A stretch of 64,000 nt of DNA, from NCBI GenBank assembly GCA_963422415.1, contig OY729430.1, positions 2,976,001 through 3,040,000 on the forward strand. The letters are read 5' to 3'. The notes under the pieces were generated by a model. The model saw only the letters and a list, made by a program, of their open reading frames with translations, had not been told where the DNA came from and searched no databases. Shown here piece after piece: positions 39,707 to 48,630 of the stretch. The DNA comes from Bin34 sp963422415 (GTDB taxonomy: Bacteria > Chloroflexota > Anaerolineae > Caldilineales > Caldilineaceae). The position numbers were made by a program, and so were the translations under genes. Each line of letters starts with the position of its first letter. Positions within the stretch are counted from its first letter, which is position 1.

Positions 39707-41960
39707 ACGTCAAGTGGCAAACCCACATCCCGGCTCTCGATTGGATCCAGCCGAGATCGAGGCTGTGGTAGCAGGCCACCACGCGGCGCCATCCCGAATC
39801 CTGGGTTGGCATTGGTACAGGTTGAAAGGTCGTATCTTCGTCGCCGTGCGCGCGTTTCGGCCGCAGGAGGCCCGGGTCTGGATATACAAGACGGATGTCA
39901 AAAGCCTGCAACCGGCTCTGTGCCTGCACGCCGCAGGCTTTTTCGAGTGCATTTGGCAAGAGGGATCGCATGCGCCGCAACCCGCGTACCGACTGCGGCT
40001 CCAAGGTCGGGACGGAAGCAGAACGGAGATTGAGGACCCGTATCGGTTTCCCCCGCGGCTCACAGACTTTGATCGACACCTGTTCAGCGAGGGCCGATTT
40101 TTGCGCAGCTGGCGGAAACTGGGTGCGCATCCCTACAATATCGACGGGGTCAATGGAGTAAGTTTTGCGGTCTGGGCCCCCAATGCATTGCGGGTCAGTG
40201 TAATCGGCCCCTTCAACGACTGGGACGAGAGGGTGCATCCCATGCAATCCCAAGTGGGGGGAGTCTGGGAACTCTTCATTCCCAATCTGGTGGAGGGCGA
40301 GAGGTACAAGTACTGTGTGCTGGGGCGTCAACAGGGATACCAGATAGACAAGATGGATCCATACGGATTCCATTGCCAGACACGGCCCGACACCCAGTCC
40401 CGCATCTGGAGTCTGGACAAGTACGAGTGGCAGGATCAGAACTGGCTGCGACAGCGGGCCCAACGGCAGACGCTCGATGCTCCGCTCAACATTTACGAGG
40501 TGCATCTAGGCAGTTGGCAACGCCAACCCGAGGACGGGAGGATGCTGAACTACCGACAGCTAGCCCACAGATTGGTGGACCACTGCCAGCGGCTGGGCTA
40601 TACGCACGTGGAGCTCCTGCCCATCATGGAGCATCCTCTGGATCAGTCTTGGGGGTATCAGGTCACAGGCTACTATGCCCCGTCGAGTCGATTTGGCACT
40701 CCGGACGACTTTCGCTATTTCGTGGACCACTGCCATCGGCATGGCATCGGGGTCTTGCTGGACTGGGTCCCCGCGCATTTCCCCAAGGATGGCCACGGTC
40801 TGTCCTTCTTTGACGGCAGCCATCTCTATGAACATGAAGACTTGTGGAAGCGGGAACACCGGGAGTGGGATACCCTCATCTTCAATTTCGGTCGCAACGA
40901 GGTCCGCAACTTTCTAGTCAGCAACGCGTTGTTCTGGCTAGAGGAATATCATGTAGATGGATTCCGGGTAGATGCGGTCGCCGCCATGCTGCACCTGGAT
41001 TTCGCCCGCGCCCCAGGGGAGTGGCAACCCAACAAGCACGGTGGCAACGAAAATCTGGAGGCTGTGGCTTTTTTGCAGGAGTTCAACCGCGAAACGCACC
41101 GAGCTTTCCCGGGCATTCTCACAGTGGCCGAGGAAAGCACGACTTGGCCACTGGTAACTCAATCGGACCATGTAGGCGGCCTTGGTTTCGATCTGAAGTG
41201 GAACATGGGCTGGATGCATGACACTCTGGATTACTTCAAGCTAGACCCCATTGCCCGCAAGCATCACCTGCACCTGATCACCTTTGGCCTTACTTATGCC
41301 TATTCGGAAAGATTCGTCTTGGCCTTCAGCCACGACGAAGTGGTGCATCTCAAGAAATCGCAGCTGAACAAGATGCCAGGAGACCGCTGGCAGCAGTTCG
41401 CCAGCCTGCGTTTGTTGACTGTGTATCAATATGGGCATCCGGGCAAGAAATTGAACTTCATGGGCAACGAATTCGCCCAAGACGGAGAATGGAGCGAGAC
41501 TCGCAGCCTAGACTGGAACCTGCAGACCGAGCCGTGGCATGGACACTTCCAGCGGTTTGTTCAGGCCGTGGGACGACTCTATGTGCAGCTGCCGGCTCTC
41601 TGGCTCAAGGACACCCTGCAGGAAGGTTTCGGCTGGATCGACTTTTCGGACAAAGACAACACGGTGGTGTCCTTCGCTCGATACGGGGAATATCCCGCCG
41701 ACACCGTGGTCGTGGTCTTGAACATGACCCCCGTGCCTCGGTCCAACTATCACATTGGCGTGCCCCACGCGGGACCCTGGCACGAGATCCTGAACAGCGA
41801 TGCCTCGGAATTCGGAGGCAGCGGCCTCCTGAACGGAACTGCCCTGCATCCCGGTCCAGACCCAATGCATGGCTTCGACCAAAGTCTGGCCCTGACGCTT
41901 CCGCCACTCGGAGGCCTCTGGCTGCATTCCCGACCTGTCACGACCCGGGAGAGGCTCTAA
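39699..41960 (+). CDS. glgB: 1,4-alpha-glucan branching enzyme
   Basis: Makes alpha-1,6 branches in glycogen. 753 residues: an N-terminal extension, CBM48 (ISFAVWAPNALRVSVIGPFNDW-like block) and a GH13 barrel. Catalytic residues: nucleophile D425 in GFRVDAV, acid/base E478 in TVAEEST and D546 in FSHDEVVH. ATG 39699 overlaps the end of the glycosyltransferase gene (ATGCCTGA); an earlier in-frame ATG at 39657 lies deeper in that gene and is less likely. Directly followed by the remains of a sugar permease gene. Confidence 0.96.
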   Translation: MPERQVANPHPGSRLDPAEIEAVVAGHHAAPSRILGWHWYRLKGRIFVAVRAFRPQEARVWIYKTDVKSLQPALCLHAAGFFECIWQEGSHAPQPAYRLRLQGRDGSRTEIEDPYRFPPRLTDFDRHLFSEGRFLRSWRKLGAHPYNIDGVNGVSFAVWAPNALRVSVIGPFNDWDERVHPMQSQVGGVWELFIPNLVEGERYKYCVLGRQQGYQIDKMDPYGFHCQTRPDTQSRIWSLDKYEWQDQNWLRQRAQRQTLDAPLNIYEVHLGSWQRQPEDGRMLNYRQLAHRLVDHCQRLGYTHVELLPIMEHPLDQSWGYQVTGYYAPSSRFGTPDDFRYFVDHCHRHGIGVLLDWVPAHFPKDGHGLSFFDGSHLYEHEDLWKREHREWDTLIFNFGRNEVRNFLVSNALFWLEEYHVDGFRVDAVAAMLHLDFARAPGEWQPNKHGGNENLEAVAFLQEFNRETHRAFPGILTVAEESTTWPLVTQSDHVGGLGFDLKWNMGWMHDTLDYFKLDPIARKHHLHLITFGLTYAYSERFVLAFSHDEVVHLKKSQLNKMPGDRWQQFASLRLLTVYQYGHPGKKLNFMGNEFAQDGEWSETRSLDWNLQTEPWHGHFQRFVQAVGRLYVQLPALWLKDTLQEGFGWIDFSDKDNTVVSFARYGEYPADTVVVVLNMTPVPRSNYHIGVPHAGPWHEILNSDASEFGGSGLLNGTALHPGPDPMHGFDQSLALTLPPLGGLWLHSRPVTTRERL

Positions 41961-42001
41961 CCGAGTCGTGCCAGCATGTGGAACAGATAGAGGATCGCCT
42001 T

Positions 42002-42383
42002 CTCCATCCATTCGTGCTGTGCCAGTTCTTCCGCGCCATCCCCAACAAACTGTCCGACGCGTCCCACATTGACGGCTGCAGTGAATTGGGTATCTTCTGG
42101 CGCATCGTGCTGCCGCTTTCCAAGCCAATCTTCGCCCTGCAGATCGTGCTGATCACTTCCTAGGCCTGGAACGACCTGCTCTTCGCCCTCCTCTACCTCA
42201 AGGACAAAAGTGTGCAGACGCTGACTTTGGCGATGCAGGGCTTCATTGGCATCCGCGGAGACACGGCTTGGGGGTGAGATAATGGCCATGTCGGTACTGA
42301 TGTCGCGGCCCATGATGACCCTCTCCTACTATGGACAGCACTACTTCACGGAGGGCTTTGCCATGAGCGGAATCAAGGGCTGA
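42002..42383 (+). pseudogene. Remnant of a MalG-type sugar ABC permease
   Basis: Reading from 42002 gives FVLCQFFRAIPNKLSDASHIDG then ELGIFWRIVLPLSKP, the EAA loop of carbohydrate ABC permeases (MalG/UgpE). An in-frame TAG at 42161 interrupts it, and after the stop the same frame continues as AWNDLLFALLYLKDKSVQTL and MQGFIG. A frameshift near 42275 is needed to reach the C-terminal end YGQHYFTEGFAMSGIKG. The N-terminal half is missing: glgB ends only 41 bases upstream. So a 5' deletion, one nonsense change and one frameshift are visible. No matching binding protein or partner permease is nearby. Confidence 0.8.
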
Positions 42384-42414
42384 GAGTCGCAGCATGGCAG
42401 GCCGCGCCGGTGGC

Positions 42415-42438
42415 GGTTGGGACATGCTCGTCCCGACC
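42415..42438 (+). terminator. Hairpin after the permease remnant
   Basis: GGTTGGGAC and GTCCCGACC form nine pairs (one G-U) around a six-base loop, 32 bases after the remnant's stop. No T run follows. It may have ended the former sugar-transport operon or the glg operon. Confidence 0.45.
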
Positions 42439-42651
42439 CACAATTGACAACGCCTGCCACGAGGATGCAACACTTCGGACCGGATTTCACGCCCTCACGT
42501 CACCGCAAAGAGGGTTGGCCACGTGACACAAGATCCGCTTGTGGCGGATCGGGCACCTTGCAACCTTGCAGGCCTGCACCCACTGACCGCCCGGAATGCC
42601 TAGGAGAACTAGCCTGCGTATTTTTCAAAATTCTCCTTGTGAAATGAACCC

Positions 42652-43848
42652 ATGACAACAGACTTGAACCTCCAGATTTCTCGCATAGAGGGTGGCCTGC
42701 TCTATGGAGCCTCCGAAGGAACAGCCCCCGTGCAGCAGAGTTTGTACATCCGAGGACAGGAGATTTGTCGCCCCGCACAGGTTACTCCCGGCGCGCGGCT
42801 GGATGCCACGGACTTGCATGTGGTGCCAGGGTTCATCGACCTGCATGTGCATGGGGGCGGAGGGGCGGACACCATGCAGGCGGACCCTGCCGCCATCCGG
42901 ATCATGGGCGCCCTGCATATGCAACACGGCACCACCAGCTTGATGCCCACCACCACGACGGCTCCCTTGCCCAGCATCGAGAAGGCCGTGCAGGCCGTGG
43001 GCGACGTCATGCGGGACGGTGGGACTGGACCTCGTATCTTGGGAGCCCATGTGGAAGGGCCCTTCATCAGCCCCGAATTCCCGGGGGCCCAGAACCCCCG
43101 GTTCATTCGGCCTCCCGAAATGGGCTTTGTGACGCGCCTGGTGGAATCGGGAGCGATGAAAATGATGACTCTGGCCCCTGAAATTCCTGGGGCCCAAGCC
43201 CTGATTCAAATGCTGCGCGCCGCCAACGCAGTGGCGGTGACGGGACATACGGCCAGCACCTATGCAGAAGCCGCCACAGGAGCCGCTTGGGGCATTCGTC
43301 AGGCCACCCATACCTACAACGCCATGCAGGGGCTGCACCATCGGGAGCCTGGCGCTCTGGGTTGGGTCCTGCAGGACCCTCACATCTTCGCGCAGCTGAT
43401 TGCCGACAACATTCACGTGCATCCCGGGGCCATACGCATCCTGACCCTTTGCAAGTCCATGGACCGGCTACTCCTGATCACGGACGCCATCGCCGCAACG
43501 GGCCAGCCGGAGGGCGTCTTTGCACTGGGTGCATTGCCAGTCACGGTCAAGGGAGGCGCGTGTCGTTTGCCGGACGGCACGCTGGCAGGCAGCGTCCTTA
43601 CCATGGAGAAAGCCTTGGCCAACCTGATTGCCGCCACCCACACCGATCTGGCTACATGCTGGCCGGCTTCCAGCCTGACCGCCGCTTTTTCCTGTGGTTG
43701 GGATCACCGTCTGGGCCGACTACGGCCTAGCTATCTAGCCGACGTGACCTTGCTGACGCCAGATTTGCAGGTAGCCGCCGTCCTGGTGGATGGATCGCTT
43801 CGGTACTTGGCCCCGGACCACGCGGACCGGGTTTCAACCGCCCCATGA
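42652..43848 (+). CDS. nagA: N-acetylglucosamine-6-phosphate deacetylase
   Basis: Removes acetate from GlcNAc-6-phosphate, the first committed step of amino-sugar catabolism. 398 residues. Metal and active-site motifs: D63-L-H65-V-H67, HVEGPF with E135, VTGHTAS with H199, THTYNAM, and LITDAIAATG with the catalytic Asp. Length is normal. ATG 42652; no clear ribosome-binding site. Neither nagB nor a PTS gene is adjacent. Confidence 0.93.
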   Translation: MTTDLNLQISRIEGGLLYGASEGTAPVQQSLYIRGQEICRPAQVTPGARLDATDLHVVPGFIDLHVHGGGGADTMQADPAAIRIMGALHMQHGTTSLMPTTTTAPLPSIEKAVQAVGDVMRDGGTGPRILGAHVEGPFISPEFPGAQNPRFIRPPEMGFVTRLVESGAMKMMTLAPEIPGAQALIQMLRAANAVAVTGHTASTYAEAATGAAWGIRQATHTYNAMQGLHHREPGALGWVLQDPHIFAQLIADNIHVHPGAIRILTLCKSMDRLLLITDAIAATGQPEGVFALGALPVTVKGGACRLPDGTLAGSVLTMEKALANLIAATHTDLATCWPASSLTAAFSCGWDHRLGRLRPSYLADVTLLTPDLQVAAVLVDGSLRYLAPDHADRVSTAP

Positions 43849-43924
43849 CAGGCACCACCCCTTGTTGAGAGGCGACACGGCGTCAGGGGATTTGTCTGCC
43901 TCCTGTCCGAAGCGTCCTCGGAAG

Positions 43925-44764
43925 TTAACCCATCACTGTCAAGCGATCCGGCGCCATCCTGTCACAGGCCCATAGTTCCGTGTCCGTATAGTGGCGGGGA
44001 GCTCTGGGCGGCGCGGCGGGCATGATCCAATCGGGCCGGTACATTTGAATGAGCGCGGTCATGTTCTTATACGCAATCCGGTCCTTGAGTTCTGCGCTGA
44101 CCGGCGCTTCCTCAAGGACTCTCTGCAGCAAGCGATAGTCGTAATAGGGCAAATCCGCGCCGAAGACGATGCGTTCGGAATCCACCTTGTTCGCCAGCCA
44201 TGCAAAATCCCACTCGGAATTGCGCCCGTCAGGATATTGCACAACCTCGAACCATACATTGTCGCACTGGGCGAAGTGCTCCGCGGCGTACGTGCTGGCG
44301 TGGGCAATGAAGGTGGTGTCGGGACACATGTTCACGATCTGGCCAAACAATGCGTCATGCATATGGACGTTGCAAAGGCCCCTGCGCGCCGCCACCATCT
44401 CCACAAAGGGAATGGATGCCTCGCGCACTGGGGGATGGGAGACAATACCGACCATATGCGGGAGGGTCAGCGTCCGTTCCGCCTCGTCCAGCGCCAAATC
44501 TCCCAGACATGGATCCACCAAGGCCAAGCCAATGGGGAAAATGTCGGGAAACTGCAGCGCGTTGCGCGCAATCAATTCGTTTTGAGCCCGGAGATCCTCC
44601 AAACCGCGGATCATCAACCCCCCCGTGGCGGTGGGCATGGACAGGGCCGCGTGAATGTGGGTTTGCGCGTAGCGCGCCAGACACATGGCCGTATTCTGGC
44701 CTGTGGGGGGCAGTCGGTTGAGAGTCTTGCCAATGTGATTGTGACAGTCAATGTAGGGGCGCAT
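43925..44764 (-). CDS. Amidohydrolase family 2 (TIM-barrel metal hydrolase)
   Basis: 279 residues. The entry motif is IDCHNHIG (HxH), followed by VHMHDALFGQIV, a His in FIAHAST and FGADLPYYDYR, with the conserved Asp near the C-terminus. The fold is that of the amidohydrolase_2 group, which includes decarboxylases, lactonases and uronate-related hydrolases; the substrate is not predictable. ATG 44764 has GAGG eight bases upstream, better than TTG 44782. It lies 48 bases after the Gfo/Idh/MocA gene on the same strand, so the two probably act on the same compound. Confidence 0.82.
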   Translation of the reverse strand: MRPYIDCHNHIGKTLNRLPPTGQNTAMCLARYAQTHIHAALSMPTATGGLMIRGLEDLRAQNELIARNALQFPDIFPIGLALVDPCLGDLALDEAERTLTLPHMVGIVSHPPVREASIPFVEMVAARRGLCNVHMHDALFGQIVNMCPDTTFIAHASTYAAEHFAQCDNVWFEVVQYPDGRNSEWDFAWLANKVDSERIVFGADLPYYDYRLLQRVLEEAPVSAELKDRIAYKNMTALIQMYRPDWIMPAAPPRAPRHYTDTELWACDRMAPDRLTVMG

Positions 44765-44812
44765 GGAAATGCCTCGTTGCAATTCAATGGGAAAAATGTC
44801 CTGTGGGATGGA

Positions 44813-45877
44813 TCAAAGCGTATCAGGTCGAATGGCGTGCCGCGTGGTCGTGGCCATGCGCGCGGCCGAGATGATGGCTAAATTGCCGCGGGCCGCCGCG
44901 CCGCTGACCGGAGGGGCCTCGTTACGGGCCAAGGCCGCGAAGGTGTCAGCGAAGTACCCGGCATGGCCACTCCATCCCCTCCGGTCCTGTGTATTCTCGG
45001 GACCTGGCTCCAAGGACACCTCATGCCAGTCGTTTTCTGCATCCGCCTTGTGGAACAGCTCGCGTCCGCGTCGCAGGATGCGCACCGACCCGGCGTGGCC
45101 ATGCACTTCCGCCAGATTGGGGTTCTCGCCATTGCCGGAACCCGTCACCCACCAGGATCCGCTGACAGTGGAGATTGCCCCATTGTCGTGCTCCAACAGG
45201 AGCAGCGCCATGTCATCCACGGCAAAATCGAAATGCTGTGTCGTGACATGCGCTTGCACATACCGTATGGGCGAATTCACAAGGGCTTCGGTCAGGTAAA
45301 TTTCATGGTACAGGGTATCGTTGATACAGCCGCCGCCCGCCGCCCGCGAGGCACGCCACACCTTGGCTGGGTCGGCCTGATCGCCCCGCTTACGAAACAG
45401 GGCCCGGGCCCGGCCGAAACCCGTGGCGCCCAAGGCGCCACTGTGCACCCTGCCCAACGCGGCGGCTGTGCCGGGCATGAACAGAAAGTTGTGGACTACG
45501 GTATAGGTCTGTCCCGTGCTTTCGGCCATGGCCAGGATCCGGTCGGCTTCCTCCAACGTCAATGCCATAGGTTTTTCGCTGATGACGTCCACCCCACTTT
45601 GCAGGGCGGCAATGGACTGCGCGGCATGCAGGGAATGGGGCGTGGCCACGACGACCACATCCAGTGTCTCCGCCGCCAGCATGTCCTTGAAGTCGGCATG
45701 ACAGGCTTGTGCCTGCACCTGCAACGTCTCTTGGGCCCATTGCAGATTGGCCGCAACCGGATCAGACAAGGCCGTAATCCGAATCAGAGATGCCAAGGAC
45801 CGATAGGCGGATGCGTGAAAGGCTTTCAATATGCCCCCACAGCCAATCAGGCCCACACGAAGTGGTGTACTGGACAT
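44813..45877 (-). CDS. Gfo/Idh/MocA family sugar-type dehydrogenase
   Basis: 354-residue NAD(P)-dependent oxidoreductase. N-terminal Rossmann motif VGLIGCGGI, then VVVVATPHSLHAAQS and the catalytic EKPMAL motif. The C-terminal half is the beta-sheet substrate domain with a His near GGGCINDTLYHEIYL. Start ATG 45877 is preceded by AGGAGC. Substrates of this family are mostly sugars, inositols or their acids. It forms a two-gene unit with the amidohydrolase downstream and lies downstream of the ABC importer operon on the same strand. Confidence 0.88.
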   Translation of the reverse strand: MSSTPLRVGLIGCGGILKAFHASAYRSLASLIRITALSDPVAANLQWAQETLQVQAQACHADFKDMLAAETLDVVVVATPHSLHAAQSIAALQSGVDVISEKPMALTLEEADRILAMAESTGQTYTVVHNFLFMPGTAAALGRVHSGALGATGFGRARALFRKRGDQADPAKVWRASRAAGGGCINDTLYHEIYLTEALVNSPIRYVQAHVTTQHFDFAVDDMALLLLEHDNGAISTVSGSWWVTGSGNGENPNLAEVHGHAGSVRILRRGRELFHKADAENDWHEVSLEPGPENTQDRRGWSGHAGYFADTFAALARNEAPPVSGAAARGNLAIISAARMATTTRHAIRPDTL

Positions 45878-46023
45878 GTTTTGCTCCTGTTGATGGATTT
45901 CTTCCGATTTCCAACCACTATGACAGGCAGCAAGGTGCCGGCCGGTCCTCGATCGGCATCTAGGCACGGTTTAGGTATGGCCAGCTGTTTGCGGGACAAG
46001 GAAATCGCGCATGCAGAATCCCT

Positions 46024-46599
46024 TCAAGCGTCGCCCAGTGGAAAAGCCTGATCATCCTTGCCATCCATATGCCGTGGATTCGCGGCATGTCTGCGCGCGA
46101 GGTTTCCCGGCCCAGTAAAGCCTATCTTGATCCTGCGGCTTGCCTGTCTGTTGGGTGACTTCATGTCGGGCTCGATGTGGTCCGGTGCGATGGACACGCC
46201 ATGGCGTGTCCATTGTTGGTGCTGGGTGCGCAATTCCTCCAACAGCAGGGCCCGTGCGTCCGCACCTTGTACCACCGGCGATCGTTCAAAAAAGCGGATC
46301 AGACGCTCCAGTCGGTTCAGACACAATTGCGACCCGTCCCTGTCCGCGGAGCCAGAGCGGGCCCCCCGCATCCATCTGGAGGTTGGCCAAGGATCCGTAA
46401 CCAGCCACGATTGGCGCCAAGCAGGAGGCGCCAGTCCTGTGCGGACGATGAATTCCGCTGATTCCAAGGAAGCCCGCATCCGTGCATGGAACAACTGCGT
46501 ATACCGCGCCACCAGCGAACGCATCAGCGCGAGAAACAACGCGATGGCACCTAGCCATACGAGCAGTGAACTTCCGATCACCAGAGCATCCCGATCCAT
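46024..46599 (-). CDS. Small membrane protein coupled to the ABC importer operon
   Basis: 191 residues, family not recognised. One N-terminal membrane helix (about 7-28, IGSSLLVWLGAIALFLALM) is followed by a soluble, Arg-rich region with a helix near 95-130 (LNRLERLIRFFERSP) and a low-complexity tail. Its ATG overlaps the stop of the ATPase gene as TGATG, which supports it being translated. It could be an accessory of the transporter, but no homology is visible. Confidence 0.6.
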   Translation of the reverse strand: MDRDALVIGSSLLVWLGAIALFLALMRSLVARYTQLFHARMRASLESAEFIVRTGLAPPAWRQSWLVTDPWPTSRWMRGARSGSADRDGSQLCLNRLERLIRFFERSPVVQGADARALLLEELRTQHQQWTRHGVSIAPDHIEPDMKSPNRQASRRIKIGFTGPGNLARRHAANPRHMDGKDDQAFPLGDA

Positions 46600-47618
46600 C
46601 AGTCCTGCACCCCTCGCAAGTCCAGCTCCGTGGCAAAATGACAGGCGCTGAAATGCCCCGGCTGGATCTCAGTCCAGACAGGCTCCTCTTGGTGACACAC
46701 CATCTCGGCATAGGCGCAGCGGGTATGAAAGGAACATCCCGAAGGGGGATTGGCAGGCGAGGGCACATCGCCCTCCAGCGGAATTTCTTGGAGGCTCACA
46801 TCGGGGTCAGGTTCGGGAATGGCCGAAAGCAGGGCTTCCGTGTACGGGTGCCTGGGATTCCGAAACAAGGTATCAGTCGGAGCCTGCTCGACTATCTTCC
46901 CCAGATACATTACGGCCACCGAACTGCAGATGTGCCGAATCACGCTCAGGTCATGGGCCACAAACAGATACGTCAGAGCGAATTTACGCTGCAGATCCTG
47001 CAACAGATTCAGAATTTGGGCCTGGACCGACACATCCAGGGCGGAAACGGGTTCATCACAGACAATCAGTTCGGGACGCAGGCTCAAGGCGCGGGCGATG
47101 CCAATCCGCTGCCTTTGCCCGCCCGAAAACGCATGGGGATACCGCTTGAGATATCTGACATCCAGGCCGACCAGTTGCATCAGTTCCCTGACCCGCAGCT
47201 CGATTGCGCGGGTGTCACCCATTTTCTGAATGCGGAGCGGTTCGCCGACAATGTCCAGTACGGTCTTGCGCGGGTCCAGGCTGCCATAGGGATCCTGAAA
47301 CACCATTTGCATATGACGGCGCGTAGCGCGCAAGGCGGTACGGTTCAGTTCATGGATGCGGATCTCCGTCCCATCGATATGCAGCCGAATCTGGCCCGCA
47401 CTGGCTGGAATGGCCCGGATGGCACACCGGCCCAGAGTGGTCTTGCCGCACCCTGATTCACCCACCAGCCCCAGAGTTTCGCCCGGATACAAGGTCAGAC
47501 TGACCTTGTCCACAGCCTTGACCCACCCCGTGACACGCCGAAAGATGCCTTTCTCGATAGGGAAGTATTTCTTGAGGTTGCGGATTTCCAAGAGAGGCGT
47601 GGCACCGGATTCGGTCAT
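46599..47618 (-). CDS. Dpp/Opp-type ABC importer ATPase (DppF-like)
   Basis: 339 residues. Walker A GESGCGKTT near 51, signature FSGGQRQRIGIARAL near 163, VCDEPVSALDVSVQAQ, and the C-terminal oligopeptide-transporter extension with CSFHTRCAYAEMVC. That Cys cluster in related proteins can hold an Fe-S centre. ATG 47618 overlaps the stop of the previous ATPase gene as ATGA; a longer in-frame start at 47699 lies inside that gene. Confidence 0.94.
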   Translation of the reverse strand: MTESGATPLLEIRNLKKYFPIEKGIFRRVTGWVKAVDKVSLTLYPGETLGLVGESGCGKTTLGRCAIRAIPASAGQIRLHIDGTEIRIHELNRTALRATRRHMQMVFQDPYGSLDPRKTVLDIVGEPLRIQKMGDTRAIELRVRELMQLVGLDVRYLKRYPHAFSGGQRQRIGIARALSLRPELIVCDEPVSALDVSVQAQILNLLQDLQRKFALTYLFVAHDLSVIRHICSSVAVMYLGKIVEQAPTDTLFRNPRHPYTEALLSAIPEPDPDVSLQEIPLEGDVPSPANPPSGCSFHTRCAYAEMVCHQEEPVWTEIQPGHFSACHFATELDLRGVQD

Positions 47619-48613
47619 GCTGTCTCTGCCATATACAGGAAACAACGCACCTTGTGCCCCGGAGACAATTCCAGCAAGTCGGGTTCCTGCACATCGCACC
47701 GGCCGGGCATGAAGTCAGGACAACGGGGTGCGAAGGTGCACCATGTCGGCGGATCGAGCGCGACCGGCACAGAACCCTTGATGGTCTGCAGACGATATCC
47801 TTGAGACTTGTGTACGCGTGGAATGGAAGCCATCAACGCACGGGTATAGGGATGCTGGGGCTCCTTGAAGATGGTCTGCACATCCGCCTGTTCCACCACG
47901 CGTCCCAGATACATCACCAGCACTTCATCTGCCATATGCGCGATGACACCGAGATCGTGGGTGATGAACAGAATCGACATCCCTAGTTCGTCTTGGAGAC
48001 GCTTCATCAAGCGCAGGATCTGGGCTTGCACCGTGACGTCAAGGGCCGTGGTGGGTTCGTCCGCGATCAGGATGCTCGGATGCAAGGCCAACGCCATGGC
48101 AATCATGGCACGTTGCAACATGCCCCCTGACAATTGATGGGGATAGGCGTCAATGTTCACCTCGGGATTGGGAATGCCAACCTGTCGCAGCAGATCCAGC
48201 GTGCGCGCCCGACAATCCCGCCACGTATTGGCCTGGTGTACGCGGATGGCCTCCATGATTTGGAAGCCGTCCGTATGTACGGGCGAAAAGGCGGTCTTGG
48301 GCTCTTGGAAAATCATGGCGATTTCCTGCCCTCGAATCATCCGGTGGGCCTCGCTGTCTCGATCCAGAGACAACAGATCCGTACTCGCGCCATCCCGATA
48401 AAACAAGGCGGATCCGCTGATTGCCGGCTGTCCCGTCACAATGCCCATAATCGATTGCACTGTGACACTTTTGCCACATCCCGACTCCCCGACGATGCCC
48501 AAGGTCTGATTCTGCAGCAAGGTGAAGGACACTCCGTCCACAGCCTTGAGAATGCCTTCTTCCAAGTGAAAGTGGGCTGTCAGATCACAAACTTCCAGTA
48601 CGGGATGTAGCAT
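47615..48613 (-). CDS. Dpp/Opp-type ABC importer ATPase (DppD-like)
   Basis: 332 residues. Walker A GESGCGKSVT near 41, signature LSGGMLQRAMIAMAL near 158, IADEPTTALDVTVQAQ, and the C-terminal cluster CTFAPRCPDFMPGRC. The ATG at 48613 has GGAGAAGG upstream; frames opening earlier run into the permease gene and look unlike the family. Together with DppF-like it powers the two permeases upstream. Confidence 0.94.
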   Translation of the reverse strand: MLHPVLEVCDLTAHFHLEEGILKAVDGVSFTLLQNQTLGIVGESGCGKSVTVQSIMGIVTGQPAISGSALFYRDGASTDLLSLDRDSEAHRMIRGQEIAMIFQEPKTAFSPVHTDGFQIMEAIRVHQANTWRDCRARTLDLLRQVGIPNPEVNIDAYPHQLSGGMLQRAMIAMALALHPSILIADEPTTALDVTVQAQILRLMKRLQDELGMSILFITHDLGVIAHMADEVLVMYLGRVVEQADVQTIFKEPQHPYTRALMASIPRVHKSQGYRLQTIKGSVPVALDPPTWCTFAPRCPDFMPGRCDVQEPDLLELSPGHKVRCFLYMAETA

Positions 48614-48630
48614 GGGTTTCGGCCTTCTCC

